From positions 21,547 to 85,546 of IMG/VR virus record IMGVR_UViG_3300032093_000068: DNA of 64,000 bases. One strand, given 5' to 3'. The stretch is from a virus. The notes below the pieces were generated by a model. That model made no database searches. It saw nothing but the letters and a program-made list of their open reading frames with translations, and was not told where the DNA came from. A program made the position numbers and the translations under genes. Of this stretch, positions 9,467-17,129 are shown one piece after another (within the stretch, counting starts at the first letter, position 1; each line of letters opens with the position of its first letter).

Positions 9467-9532
9467 TTTTGACAATTTGATAATAATCATCTAATTTTTT
9501 TTCATAACAATAAACATGGAAAAAATGAGAGA

Positions 9533-9991
9533 ATGAAAAAAGGAAAAACCGCAAAAATAAGCGGGTTTAGATCATCAAAAGTTAATTATGGTACAGTAGA
9601 TTCAAAAAGTTTAAAATCAATTTACATAAACATTCAAACATGGGTAGAACCAAAAGACGATTTTAATAATTGGACGAGGGTTGTGTTAAATATGTCAAGA
9701 TCAGTGAAACATTCAGTTTATAACTGTATTGACAAAAGTTTATTTGACGAAAAATTTATTGTTGATTTAGATTTACGAACAAGTGGAATACAATACAAAA
9801 AAAGGTCATTTATGAATTTAGAGATTAATCTATATCTTTTAGAGGAAATGGATTTTAAATCAACAACTCTTAAAAAATCTGTTAAAAAAATAGTAAGCTG
9901 TATTCATCAAGAAATATTCAAAAATAACGATTATTTCAATTTTCATATTACCAAAAAAGATAAATCACAATTGGTTGAGGTAGAAATATAA
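9533..9991 (+). CDS. Hypothetical protein in prohead-core position, 152 aa
   Basis: This is a basic 152-residue protein without a recognised motif (starts MKKGKTAKISGFRSS). It looks like a compact alpha/beta fold with predicted strands around VKHSVYNCIDKSLFDEK and LEINLYLLEEMDF. It lies between the portal-side gene and the prohead protease, about where T4 has gene 68, a prohead-core protein of similar length. I see no sequence match to gp68, so the parallel is positional only. An ATG at 9517 opens a frame that stops after six codons, so ATG 9533 is taken. The 66-base gap upstream has no clear TATTTATA motif. Confidence 0.65.
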   Translation: MKKGKTAKISGFRSSKVNYGTVDSKSLKSIYINIQTWVEPKDDFNNWTRVVLNMSRSVKHSVYNCIDKSLFDEKFIVDLDLRTSGIQYKKRSFMNLEINLYLLEEMDFKSTTLKKSVKKIVSCIHQEIFKNNDYFNFHITKKDKSQLVEVEI

Positions 9992-10000
9992 AGTTCAAAG

Positions 10001-10008
10001 TATTTATA
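10001..10008 (+). promoter_or_regulatory. Late-promoter-like motif TATTTATA before the protease gene
   Basis: TATTTATA occupies the middle of the 30-base gap before ATG 10022 and ends 13 bases from the start codon. It belongs to the directional motif set of this window. Confidence 0.4.
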
Positions 10009-10021
10009 TAAAAATATAAAA

Positions 10022-10750
10022 ATGAAAGAACTTAAAATTTTAAAAGCCTACGAATCAGGTAAGGGTATTCTGATTGAGGAAGATGCAGGATATGTGTCTC
10101 CTAAAGAATTTGGAAATCAGAACTTTTTGATGGAATCAAAAAATTTTTTGGATTATAGTAAACCATTTGAGTTTTATGCTGTATTACAAAAATACAACAC
10201 TCCAAATAGAAACGGTAGAATTTATCCTGAAAAGATTTTAAAAAGAGAAGCTGAAAATTATAAGAAAATAATAAATAAAGGCGTTTCATTATCTGAGTTA
10301 AATCATCCAGAATCTTCATTAATTGATTTGGACAGAGTATCTCACATTATAACTGATGTATGGTGGGATGGAAAAATTTTAATGGGAAAACTTAGATTAT
10401 TAACTTCACCAGGATTTCACGAAAGAGGTGTGTGTACAACAAAGGGTGATTTAGCCGCAAATTATTTAAGACAAGGTGTAACTTTGGGAATTTCATCAAG
10501 GGGTGTCGGATCTTTAAAAAAAATTGGAGAACAAAATGAAGTTCAGGATGATTTTGAACTTATTTGTTTTGACTTAGTTTCTTCTCCATCAACACCTGGA
10601 GCTTATTTATTTTTAAATCCTGAAGATAAAAGTAACTTTGAAGAGAATTTGGAAGAAGAGAAACAAATTCAAAGGGAAAGGCAGGTTGGACCTGAAGCGA
10701 ACAAGTCATTAGATTTAATGAAACGTTTGAACACTTATTTAAATAAATAA
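10022..10750 (+). CDS. Prohead core protease (T4 gp21-like, peptidase family S80)
   Basis: This serine protease removes scaffold and trims capsid proteins during head maturation. The 242-residue protein carries the family pattern: an entry strand with NTPNRNGRIYP at about 60-69, the catalytic His in SELNHPE (H95), and the catalytic Ser in TLGISSRGVG (about S158 or S159), followed by FELICFDLVSSPSTPGA. Gene order, upstream of the scaffold and capsid genes, is that of T4. The N-terminus includes GILIEEDAG, with an LIE site that could allow self-processing. The C-terminus is basic and helical. It is preceded by the TATTTATA motif. Confidence 0.92.
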   Translation: MKELKILKAYESGKGILIEEDAGYVSPKEFGNQNFLMESKNFLDYSKPFEFYAVLQKYNTPNRNGRIYPEKILKREAENYKKIINKGVSLSELNHPESSLIDLDRVSHIITDVWWDGKILMGKLRLLTSPGFHERGVCTTKGDLAANYLRQGVTLGISSRGVGSLKKIGEQNEVQDDFELICFDLVSSPSTPGAYLFLNPEDKSNFEENLEEEKQIQRERQVGPEANKSLDLMKRLNTYLNK

Positions 10751-10799
10751 AACTTGATTTTTTAAAAAGAAAATATCATATTTTATTAAAACTTAATTT

Positions 10800-11015
10800 A
10801 TGGACGAAAAATATTTTATCGCAAAACTTTATTATGAATTTCCTGATCAAGAAACTGGAAAAATAAAAAAAGTAAAAGAAGAAAAGCTTGTCAAGGGTTA
10901 TAATCCTACCGATATTGAAGCGAAAATTACAAAAAGATATCAAGATTTAACATTTGATTGGAGAATTACTTCAATTGCTGAAAGTAAAATTGACGAAGTT
11001 ATAGAAGTCATTTAA
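10800..11015 (+). CDS. Small conserved-looking protein, 71 aa (resembles DUF4494-type proteins)
   Basis: This short protein (starts MDEKYFIAKLYYEF) has the layout of a small beta-beta-alpha fold: a first strand pair, a KIKKVKEEKLVKGYNPTDIE segment, a helix starting near KITKRY, and a final strand/helix SIAESKIDEVIE. This resembles small proteins of Bacteroidota and their phages that I recall as DUF4494, but the match is from memory and weak. Function is unknown. It lies between the prohead protease and the scaffold gene and is followed by a strong intrinsic terminator, so it closes the protease transcription unit. Confidence 0.6.
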   Translation: MDEKYFIAKLYYEFPDQETGKIKKVKEEKLVKGYNPTDIEAKITKRYQDLTFDWRITSIAESKIDEVIEVI

Positions 11016-11040
11016 TTATATTAATTAATTTTTTCTATGA

Positions 11041-11070
11041 AAAAGGGAACCCAAAAGGTTCCCTTTTTTT
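11041..11070 (+). terminator. Intrinsic terminator after the protease unit
   Basis: AAAAGGGAACC at 11041-11051 pairs with GGTTCCCTTTT starting at 11057, with a CAAAA loop, and is followed by a run of T to 11070. It is a textbook rho-independent hairpin 25 bases after the stop of the 71-residue gene. Confidence 0.9.
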
Positions 11071-11130
11071 ATTTATTTAAGTTTTTTTTAGCAAAAACGT
11101 ATTAAAAATGGTTTTTTTTCAAAATAGCAA

Positions 11131-11138
11131 TATTTATA
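11131..11138 (+). promoter_or_regulatory. Late-promoter-like motif before scaffold and capsid genes
   Basis: TATTTATA lies 23 bases before ATG 11162 and 60 bases after the terminator at 11041-11070, so a new transcription unit should begin here. This is one of the best supported copies of the motif, because the upstream unit is terminated. Confidence 0.55.
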
Positions 11139-11161
11139 TGAAAAAATAAAACATTTTTAAA

Positions 11162-12679
11162 ATGGCAAAAGAAAAAAATTTAGTCGAAGACGCTCTTATA
11201 CAAATGAGGAATTTGGAAGAAGCAGTAGCCGAAAACGCAAAAGGAATACTTGCATCAACAATGAAGCAAGAAATCAAAGATTTAGTAAAAGAATCGATCG
11301 TATCTGAACAAGATGACGAGGAGATTGAAACAGATGATGAAGTAGAAATTGACACTGATTCTGATGAAGAAGAAATAGATATGGATATTGATTCCAATGA
11401 GGATGAAATGGATATGGATGTTGATTCTGATGAAGAAGAAATGGATTTTGATATGGATTCTGATATTGAAGATACCACAATGTCTGATGATGAAGATGTA
11501 ATAGATTTATCAGGTTCTGAAATTTCTGATGAAGACCTATTAAAGGTTTTCTTAGCAATGGATGAGAATGATGGTGTTATAGTAAAAAAAGACAACAACA
11601 TGGTTAATTTAAAAGACGAAAACACTGATAAGGAATATATGATCCAAATGGAATCCGAAGAAGAAATGGATGAAATGTACGACGAGATGGAAGAATCCGA
11701 AGAAGAAATGGACGAAACATACGACGAAGTGGATGAATCCGAAGAAGAAATGGACGAAACATACGACGAGATGGAAGAATCCTATCAAGAAGAAGATGAA
11801 ACAATGACGATGGACGAAGAAGAAATGGATATCGACTCTATTGTTAATCAAGTTTTTGGTTCTGATTCCGAAAAAATGGAAGAATCATATGATGACGAGG
11901 TAGTTTATGAGATTGAAATTGATGAAGAAGAGGATGAAGAAGATGAAGGTTACCAAATGGAATCCACAAAACCAAAAATTGGAAAAGGAGCTAAAATCGG
12001 AAAACCTAAATTCTCATATAAAAAACCATCAGGTGGATTCAAAGAAAAAATGAAACAAGGAACAAAAGGTGTTGGTATTGGCAAAGGTCCGAAATTCGAA
12101 TTCAAAGAAGGTAAAAAAGATATTTCCAATGCAGTTAAAAAGGAAATGACACCTTTCAAGAAAAAAGAAGAAACTAAGGAAGCTGCTCGTACACTAGGTA
12201 TGGGAAGTAAATTTAGAAAAGGAGGTTTACCAAAACCAAGAGCTCACTCAAAATCCAATATTAACATTGACGAACAAAAATACGAACAACAAATTCAAGT
12301 TCTTAGAGAGAAAAATGAAGAATATCGCAAAGCTTTAAATGTTTTTAGAGATAAACTTAATGAAGTTGCAGTTTTCAATTCTAATCTAGCTTACGCTACA
12401 AGATTATTCACTGAACACTCAACATCAAAACAAGAAAAAATTAACATTTTAAGAAGATTTGACGATGTTGAAACTATCAAAGAATCTAAAAATTTGTATC
12501 GTACAATCAAAAATGAACTTTCACCTTCTCAAACAAAAGGTTCGATAAGTGAATCGATTGAAGGTAAAATTGACAGATCACCATCATCGGGATCTGCAAC
12601 CAATTTAATCGAGTCAAAAACTTATGAAAATCCTCAGTTTTTGAGAATGAAAGATATCATGTCAAAAATAACAAAATAA
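11162..12679 (+). CDS. Prohead core scaffold protein (T4 gp22-like), acidic with repeats
   Basis: This is the probable internal scaffold around which the capsid assembles and which the protease digests. The first roughly 250 of 505 residues are extremely acidic (runs of D, E, M) and include a 14-residue repeat, EESEEEMDETYDEM-like, in three copies. A basic Gly/Lys/Pro segment follows (about 260-360), then a helical, coiled-coil-like C-terminal domain (about 375-460: QQIQVLREKNEEYRKALNVF, NLAYATRLFTEHS, QEKINILRRFDDV). The C-terminal part and the position between protease and capsid gene match gp22. T4 gp22 is about 270 residues, so the acidic region is a large expansion. ATG 11162 has an A-rich leader. 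There are no membrane segments. Antisense ORFs over the acidic repeats are shadows. Confidence 0.8.
   Translation: MAKEKNLVEDALIQMRNLEEAVAENAKGILASTMKQEIKDLVKESIVSEQDDEEIETDDEVEIDTDSDEEEIDMDIDSNEDEMDMDVDSDEEEMDFDMDSDIEDTTMSDDEDVIDLSGSEISDEDLLKVFLAMDENDGVIVKKDNNMVNLKDENTDKEYMIQMESEEEMDEMYDEMEESEEEMDETYDEVDESEEEMDETYDEMEESYQEEDETMTMDEEEMDIDSIVNQVFGSDSEKMEESYDDEVVYEIEIDEEEDEEDEGYQMESTKPKIGKGAKIGKPKFSYKKPSGGFKEKMKQGTKGVGIGKGPKFEFKEGKKDISNAVKKEMTPFKKKEETKEAARTLGMGSKFRKGGLPKPRAHSKSNINIDEQKYEQQIQVLREKNEEYRKALNVFRDKLNEVAVFNSNLAYATRLFTEHSTSKQEKINILRRFDDVETIKESKNLYRTIKNELSPSQTKGSISESIEGKIDRSPSSGSATNLIESKTYENPQFLRMKDIMSKITK
11651..11776 (+). repeat. 42-bp in-frame tandem repeat (three copies) in the scaffold gene
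   Basis: Units start at 11651, 11693 and 11735 with GAATCCGAAGAAGAAATGGA, differ at a few bases, and encode a 14-residue Glu/Asp/Met unit. A fourth, diverged unit starts at 11777. The repeat is in frame and enlarges the acidic region of the scaffold. Confidence 0.9.
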
Positions 12680-12712
12680 AAAAATAAACTAAAAAATAAA
12701 ATCCAATAAAAA

Positions 12713-14593
12713 ATGGGAGCATTATTAGAATCAGGTCTTGTTGGTAACATCGGGTTGAAACACCTTAAAGTTATCAAAGAAGACACAATCAACAAATGGG
12801 ACAAATTAGGGTTCCTTGAAGGCCTAAAAGGTCACCTAAAAGAAAATGTGGCGCAGCTTTACGAAAACCAAGCGTCATTTTTAATAAACGAAGCAACTTC
12901 TGACTCATCTTCAGGTTCTTTTGAAACTGTTGTATTTCCTATCGTTAGACGTGTGTTCTCTAAATTGTTAGCGAACGAAATCGTATCAGTACAAGCAATG
13001 AACTTACCAATCGGTAAATTGTTCTACTTTGTACCTAAAATTCAGGGATACTCAGGTGGAACAGTAGTTAATGGTGTAAATATTACATCAGGAGATCACT
13101 ACGCACCTGTTGGTTCACCTGGAAATTATCCTGGAGATCCTAACGCAGGATACAAATCAGGTACTGGTTCTTATAATTCTACATATGCTAGAAATCTTTA
13201 CGATTTGTTCTATGAAGGTACTGAACCAGGTTTAAATCCTGGTGGTCTTTTTGATTATTCAAAAGGTCGTTTTGTAACAATTACTGCTAACACACAAACT
13301 GTACAATGGACAAACGGTGTGTTAGTAACAGCAGCATTATCGTCTGGAGAGTATAGAAAAATTATTGTGACTCTTTCAGGGTTTTCAAATGCTGGTGTAG
13401 GAAAATTAATTGGACCTGACGGTCAAGAAGTTGATACCGAATCATTTCTATCGAATTTAGTTCTTTATACCGCAGATGCTACAGTAGCAGGGCAATTGGG
13501 TATAAGTGGCGCAACATCAAATGGTACTTACACACCTCTTTTATTTAGAGTGGTGACTCAGAGATACGGTAAAGGAATCGTAGCACCTACATACACATCT
13601 ACCCCAGCTCCTTTTAATACTGATAGATCAGGTGGTAATGGTGGTTATTATGATAACGTATGTAACCAAGACGGTATTATTTATTTGGAAATTGATGCTC
13701 AAGTACCTGTTTGCGTTTCTTGTGGTCAATCAACTCCAGATGGTTATTCAGGAGCAACAATTACCGCATCAGCTTGGTCAGGTACTGCTGAAAATGCACC
13801 AATCAAAGCGGCTTTCAGACGTTATGAAGAACTTGAATTTGAAGATAAAATCGGTGAAGTATCATTTGATCTTGAATCAGTAACAGTTTCTGTGACTGAA
13901 AGAAAATTAAGAGCACAATGGTCACCTGAATTAGCACAAGACGTTGCGGCATTCCATAACATCGACGCTGAAGCTGAATTGACAGCATTGTTGTCAGAAC
14001 AAGTTGCGGCAGAAATCGACCGTGAAATCCTTCGTGACTTACGTAAAGGCGCGGCTTGGAACCTACGTTGGGATTACAACGGATGGAAGAGATTATCTTC
14101 AGGTACTACTCCATACACTCAAAAAGACTGGAATCAAACATTGATTACTGCGATTAACCAAATTTCAGCTCAAATCCACAAATCAACACTTCGTGGTGGT
14201 GCTAACTGGATTATCGTTTCATCTGAAATTTCAGCAATTTTTGATGACTTGGAATATTTCCACGTATCAAACGCATCACCTGAACAAGATCAGTACAACA
14301 TGGGTATTGAAAGAGTTGGAACGTTAGCTGGTCGTTACCAAGTATATCGTGATCCATACTTCCCAGCAAACACTGTGTTGATTGGTCACAAAGGTACTTC
14401 GTTACTTGATACAGGTTACATCTACGCACCGTATGTACCACTTCAATTAACTCCAACAATGTACAATCCGTTTAACTTCACACCAATTAAAGGGATTATG
14501 ACACGTTACGCGAAAAAAATGGTAAATAACAGGTTCTATGGCCGCATTACTGTTGATGGTGTTCGTACATTTGATTTGAACGAATTGAGATAA
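12713..14593 (+). CDS. Major capsid protein (T4 gp23-like)
   Basis: This is the main shell protein. It has 626 residues versus 521 in T4. The N-terminal propeptide region runs to FLINEATSD. The IxE pattern predicts protease cleavage after E60, giving a mature N-terminus at Ala61. Family features include FPIVRRVFSKLLANEIVSVQ, MNLPIGKLFYF, and the C-terminal half with LRAQWSPELAQDVAAFHNID, EAELTALLSEQVAAEIDREI and NPFNFTPIKGIMTRYAKK. Residues about 115-360 contain an insertion-type domain rich in Gly, Ser, Thr and Pro, including YAPVGSPGNYPGDPNAG, and a CVSCGQ motif, which explains the extra length. Codon usage is richer in GC-ending codons than in neighbours, consistent with high expression. 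A GAAA-loop terminator follows. Confidence 0.95.
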   Translation: MGALLESGLVGNIGLKHLKVIKEDTINKWDKLGFLEGLKGHLKENVAQLYENQASFLINEATSDSSSGSFETVVFPIVRRVFSKLLANEIVSVQAMNLPIGKLFYFVPKIQGYSGGTVVNGVNITSGDHYAPVGSPGNYPGDPNAGYKSGTGSYNSTYARNLYDLFYEGTEPGLNPGGLFDYSKGRFVTITANTQTVQWTNGVLVTAALSSGEYRKIIVTLSGFSNAGVGKLIGPDGQEVDTESFLSNLVLYTADATVAGQLGISGATSNGTYTPLLFRVVTQRYGKGIVAPTYTSTPAPFNTDRSGGNGGYYDNVCNQDGIIYLEIDAQVPVCVSCGQSTPDGYSGATITASAWSGTAENAPIKAAFRRYEELEFEDKIGEVSFDLESVTVSVTERKLRAQWSPELAQDVAAFHNIDAEAELTALLSEQVAAEIDREILRDLRKGAAWNLRWDYNGWKRLSSGTTPYTQKDWNQTLITAINQISAQIHKSTLRGGANWIIVSSEISAIFDDLEYFHVSNASPEQDQYNMGIERVGTLAGRYQVYRDPYFPANTVLIGHKGTSLLDTGYIYAPYVPLQLTPTMYNPFNFTPIKGIMTRYAKKMVNNRFYGRITVDGVRTFDLNELR

Positions 14594-14614
14594 TCAATTT
14601 AATTTTTAAATACG

Positions 14615-14645
14615 AAAAGGGACAAGAAATTGTCCCTTTTTTTTT
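14615..14645 (+). terminator. Intrinsic terminator after the major capsid gene
   Basis: AAAAGGGACAA at 14615-14625 pairs with TTGTCCCTTTT at 14630-14640 around a GAAA tetraloop, followed by T to 14645. It ends the scaffold-capsid unit. Confidence 0.92.
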
Positions 14646-14694
14646 GGTGTAAAATCAAATGTTGATGTTGCTTGTTTTTTTCCTCTTTTTAAGA

Positions 14695-14702
14695 TATTTA
14701 TT
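14695..14702 (+). promoter_or_regulatory. Late-promoter-like motif GATATTTATT
   Basis: The motif lies 15 bases before ATG 14718, after the capsid terminator, so it must serve a new unit of one small gene. Spacing equals that at 8718 and 18634. Confidence 0.5.
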
Positions 14703-14717
14703 GTAAAAGTAAATATT

Positions 14718-15098
14718 ATGGCACTAAGAGTAATGAGCGGAACCACATGTGGTTCAAATTCACCAATAACATTAGTAGCGGATGACGCAATAGCGTCTAC
14801 AGCTTCAAGGGCATATCAACTTGATTCGGGTTTATGTGTTAATATAACCTTTATTTCTACCGCAACTACTACAAGTGCTGCGACCGCTAACGTAGCTTAT
14901 GGCCCATATACATCATGTACTCAGTGTATAACTCCTGCTAACTCAGGAGGTGTTACTGCTAGAGATTGTAAAGATTGTGGGACAGGCTCATTCACCTCAA
15001 CCACTTTTAACCAAGCTATCTATACAAACGGTCAAAATAGGGCGATTAGACAAAATAATACAGTTGCTTTAGGTGGATTTAACGGTCTCAATAATTAA
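14718..15098 (+). CDS. Small Thr/Ala/Cys-rich protein, possible capsid decoration or fibre protein
   Basis: This is a 126-residue protein of unknown family, rich in Ala, Thr, Ser, Asn and Gly, low in charge, with two Cys pairs (SCTQC and CKDC). The composition and the terminal repeat of small polar residues look like an exposed beta-structured virion protein. It is expressed from its own motif right after the major capsid gene, a place where decoration proteins are often found. The Cys-x-x-Cys pattern recalls the Cys-rich modules of the giant fibre proteins at 46667-61522. No signal peptide. Its stop overlaps the stop of the convergent gene 15095-15307 by 4 bases. Confidence 0.65.
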   Translation: MALRVMSGTTCGSNSPITLVADDAIASTASRAYQLDSGLCVNITFISTATTTSAATANVAYGPYTSCTQCITPANSGGVTARDCKDCGTGSFTSTTFNQAIYTNGQNRAIRQNNTVALGGFNGLNN

Positions 15099-15307
15099 CT
15101 TTCTTTAGAAAGTAATCTTATACATTTAGACAACACTTCGGTTTCACCTATATTATAAACACCCCTCTCAAAAGCGTGTTTCACAGCATGAATCAAAAGT
15201 ACTGATGCAATACTTTTGTCCATAGTTTGCAAAATAGTTTCTAATTGTTCTTCAGAATTAATTTCTAATCTGTTAAATAGTACGGCTAGAGGTTGGTTGT
15301 TTTCCAT
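15095..15307 (-). CDS. Small hypothetical protein, 70 aa
   Basis: This short acidic helical protein (starts MENNQPLAVLFNRLEI) has no recognised motif. It is encoded leftward and converges on the 126-residue gene with a 4-base overlap of stops. Its ATG lies inside the 3' end of an even smaller upstream ORF (15273-15434) in another frame, which suggests coupled translation. It could be a regulatory or moron-type gene in the otherwise rightward head block, but nothing shows its role. Confidence 0.55.
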   Translation of the reverse strand: MENNQPLAVLFNRLEINSEEQLETILQTMDKSIASVLLIHAVKHAFERGVYNIGETEVLSKCIRLLSKES

Positions 15308-15434
15308 TTTGTTTTGATTTCAAAAATAAAATCATTTCTTGATTTAAATCTTTAACATATTGATAGTTATCTAAAACCACTTTACTGAATTGTTCAGACA
15401 AATTAGAAGGTGGATTTATATTTTTATTTTTCAT
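15273..15434 (-). CDS. Very small hypothetical protein, about 53 aa
   Basis: The reading frame runs from ATG at 15434 to TAA at 15273 and encodes a polar helical peptide (MKNKNINPPSNLSEQF at its start). It overlaps the 5' end of the downstream small gene by 35 bases in a different frame, which is typical of coupled phage genes. It lies in an otherwise empty 180-base gap and has an A/T-rich leader with no Shine-Dalgarno. Coding status is likely but not certain because of its length. Confidence 0.4.
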   Translation of the reverse strand: MKNKNINPPSNLSEQFSKVVLDNYQYVKDLNQEMILFLKSKQNGKQPTSSRTI

Positions 15435-15451
15435 TTTTATATGTTTTTAGA

Positions 15452-15459
15452 TATTTATA
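15452..15459 (+). promoter_or_regulatory. Late-promoter-like motif AGATATTTATA
   Basis: The motif lies 25 bases before ATG 15485 on the plus strand. It also lies upstream of the divergent small gene starting at 15434, where the opposite strand reads TATAAATA, the classical T4 late sequence, so its direction is less certain here than elsewhere. Confidence 0.4.
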
Positions 15460-15484
15460 TGCAAATATAAACAATTTTTTTTAA

Positions 15485-16192
15485 ATGACAAATAAAATTA
15501 ATGAAGCCACAGGCTCACTTTCTTCAGGAAAATATTCAAACGTTCCTTTAGTTCCAGGAGAAAGATTGTTTAATAAACAGCAAATGCAACCATTTTATAT
15601 ACCGACTTCAAAATATGATAGCGCTGAATTGGCATATGATAGTTACGATAAGAAAATGAGCACACCAAAAAAAGAAATTGAAAAGAAAGAGAAAATGGCA
15701 AGAAGAATATCAAAATACATAAAAAATCATCCAATACAAAGTGATGATGATGGTAATATTTTAACCGGTCCTATTCAGACAAATGAAGGTTGGATTGAGA
15801 TTGATCAAAACACTGATGTTGATTTATTAACTGAGGATTTGGCCGTTTGGTTTGGCACAAAGAAAAAACCAAAAGGGTCTAAACAACCAAAGGGGCCTTG
15901 GGTTAACATTTGTAGAAAAAAGGAAGGTGGTGGTCACCCCCCTTGTGGAAGACCTGACGCATCATCTAAAGGGTATCCTAAATGTAGAGCTGCTGGAGTT
16001 GCTGCTAAAATGACTGATTCTCAAAAAAGATCGGCGTGTCAACAAAAAAGAAAAGCGGAAAAATCAAAACCTAAAACAGGAACGGGTAACAAACCAACAA
16101 TGGTTTCGTATAAACCCAAAAAAAAGACCTCCAAAAATGAAGGTCTTAGGTTATTAATTAAAAATATTCTTAACGAAGTTAAATCTTCTTGA
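15485..16192 (+). CDS. Basic hypothetical protein with Cys/Gly-rich module
   Basis: This 235-residue protein of unknown function is the only rightward gene between 15098 and 46613. The N-terminus (MTNKINEATGSL) has an INE-Ala site like the one in the capsid protein. The middle contains LAVWFGTKKKPKG followed by a Cys-rich module (WVNICRKKEGGGHPPCGRP, then GYPKCRAAGVAAKMTD and a further Cys). I recall similar modules in uncharacterised viral proteins (DUF5872-like), with low certainty. The end is a Lys-rich linker and an amphipathic helix LRLLIKNILNEV, again with an LNE site. The protein may be an internal virion protein. Its 3' end overlaps the convergent gene by 14 bases and contains that gene's terminator. 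Confidence 0.7.
   Translation: MTNKINEATGSLSSGKYSNVPLVPGERLFNKQQMQPFYIPTSKYDSAELAYDSYDKKMSTPKKEIEKKEKMARRISKYIKNHPIQSDDDGNILTGPIQTNEGWIEIDQNTDVDLLTEDLAVWFGTKKKPKGSKQPKGPWVNICRKKEGGGHPPCGRPDASSKGYPKCRAAGVAAKMTDSQKRSACQQKRKAEKSKPKTGTGNKPTMVSYKPKKKTSKNEGLRLLIKNILNEVKSS
16118..16147 (-). terminator. Leftward intrinsic terminator embedded in the opposing gene
   Basis: On the minus strand AAGACCT (complement of 16147-16141) pairs with AGGTCTT (complement of 16130-16124) and is followed by about eight T (complement of 16125-16118). It lies 30-60 bases beyond the leftward gene ending at 16179, inside the coding end of the rightward gene 15485-16192. Confidence 0.7.
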
Positions 16193-16598
16193 GAATATCT
16201 GTTAAAGAGCAGGTAATTTGAGAATGTATTACCGTCTCATAAGATTTTCTGCGTTTTTCTATCTCATTATTAAATAGATAATTAACCCTACTCCAAGTTC
16301 TCGCCGTCATAAGTATTGAATAATGATATACGTGATTTGTCACAAAAGCTTGCTGGTGTTGCAAAGTTACATACATACCCAACCTATCATTAATTATAAT
16401 TTTCTTATCTGAGATGGGGGCGTAAATTAATTCCGAGTCGTTTTGTTTGAGTAGTTTTCTTGCGATATGAAAACAGGTCTTTTGATACCTATCCATATCG
16501 GGATCCATTTTTTGGTCAAGCGGTCTTCTATTTAACCAAATATTGTATTTGGTGATTAACCGACTAATTTTTCTTTTAAAGAATTGATAGATTGTCAT
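16179..16598 (-). CDS. Hypothetical basic protein, 139 aa
   Basis: This basic protein (starts MTIYQFFKRKISRLITKY) has mixed alpha/beta character and several aromatic residues. There is no recognised family, signal peptide or membrane segment, although the N-terminal helix is amphipathic and basic. It is the last gene of the long leftward series and overlaps the end of the convergent gene by 14 bases. The following hairpin at 16118-16147 should end its transcript. Context does not define a role. Confidence 0.6.
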   Translation of the reverse strand: MTIYQFFKRKISRLITKYNIWLNRRPLDQKMDPDMDRYQKTCFHIARKLLKQNDSELIYAPISDKKIIINDRLGMYVTLQHQQAFVTNHVYHYSILMTARTWSRVNYLFNNEIEKRRKSYETVIHSQITCSLTDILKKI

Positions 16599-16640
16599 AC
16601 CTTGAATTTTGGAAATACAAAGGTATGGAAAATTTTTTAT

Positions 16641-17129
16641 TTAACAATAAGGTGGGGAACATTTTTTATTTCCGCTAGCGTCTGGCATTTTTCCTTTACA
16701 AACTTGTACAGCATAACCATTTGCATAAGCTGAGGGGTAGACCTTAAATTTAGCTTTAGCCGCCGATTTACCTCTTGCACAAAGTTTTGTACCTGTTTTT
16801 TTCTTCCCTTCTTCCATCATACCCACAAAAGATTTGTCCTCAATTTCTTGAGTTCCATCGCCTTTTGTATGGTTCATAATAAAATCAAATACTTGATCCA
16901 TATTATTTTTTGCTTCGGCAATGTGGTCTTGAGCCCAATCGTGACCATCATCCAAAATTTGCTCAACCATATCTTGGTCTAATTCTAATAACATATCACA
17001 TTGTCTTCTCATTTGTTCTAAATTTGAAAAGAACATATATCTATCTGAACGATCTTCATGCGATTCTTGTAAAACTCTTTTTACAATACTTTGTATATCT
17101 TGTTCTGTTAATTTGATAATTTTTTTCAT
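16641..17129 (-). CDS. Hypothetical protein with capsid-targeting-like N-terminus and VYPSAYANG module
   Basis: The 162-residue protein starts with a basic amphipathic helix (MKKIIKLTEQDIQSIVKRVL followed by QES). This has the form of a T4-type capsid-targeting peptide and ends in an LQE site. The middle is acidic and helical. The C-terminus is a Cys/Lys module, LCARGKSAAKAKFKVYPSAY, continuing into a Val-Cys-Lys-Gly segment and a final CSPPYC. I have seen the YPSAYAN pattern in uncharacterised proteins of T4-like phages and large DNA viruses; its function is unknown. Together these suggest an internal head protein. The ATG overlaps the preceding gene's stop by 4 bases. The family recall is from memory. 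Confidence 0.7.
   Translation of the reverse strand: MKKIIKLTEQDIQSIVKRVLQESHEDRSDRYMFFSNLEQMRRQCDMLLELDQDMVEQILDDGHDWAQDHIAEAKNNMDQVFDFIMNHTKGDGTQEIEDKSFVGMMEEGKKKTGTKLCARGKSAAKAKFKVYPSAYANGYAVQVCKGKMPDASGNKKCSPPYC

Noticed and set aside
11134-11625. Serine-rich antisense ORFs opposite the acidic scaffold region
   Set aside because: They are complements of GAT/GAA-rich codons of the scaffold gene; composition is explained by the sense strand.
15095-15125. Small palindrome ACTTTCTTTAGAAAGT after the 126-residue gene as a terminator
   Set aside because: It is short, AT-rich, lacks a T tract and lies within the coding end of the convergent gene.
15440-15470. Leftward T4-consensus late promoter TATAAATA
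   Set aside because: The same bases read as the rightward motif used elsewhere. I kept the rightward reading as primary but noted the ambiguity.
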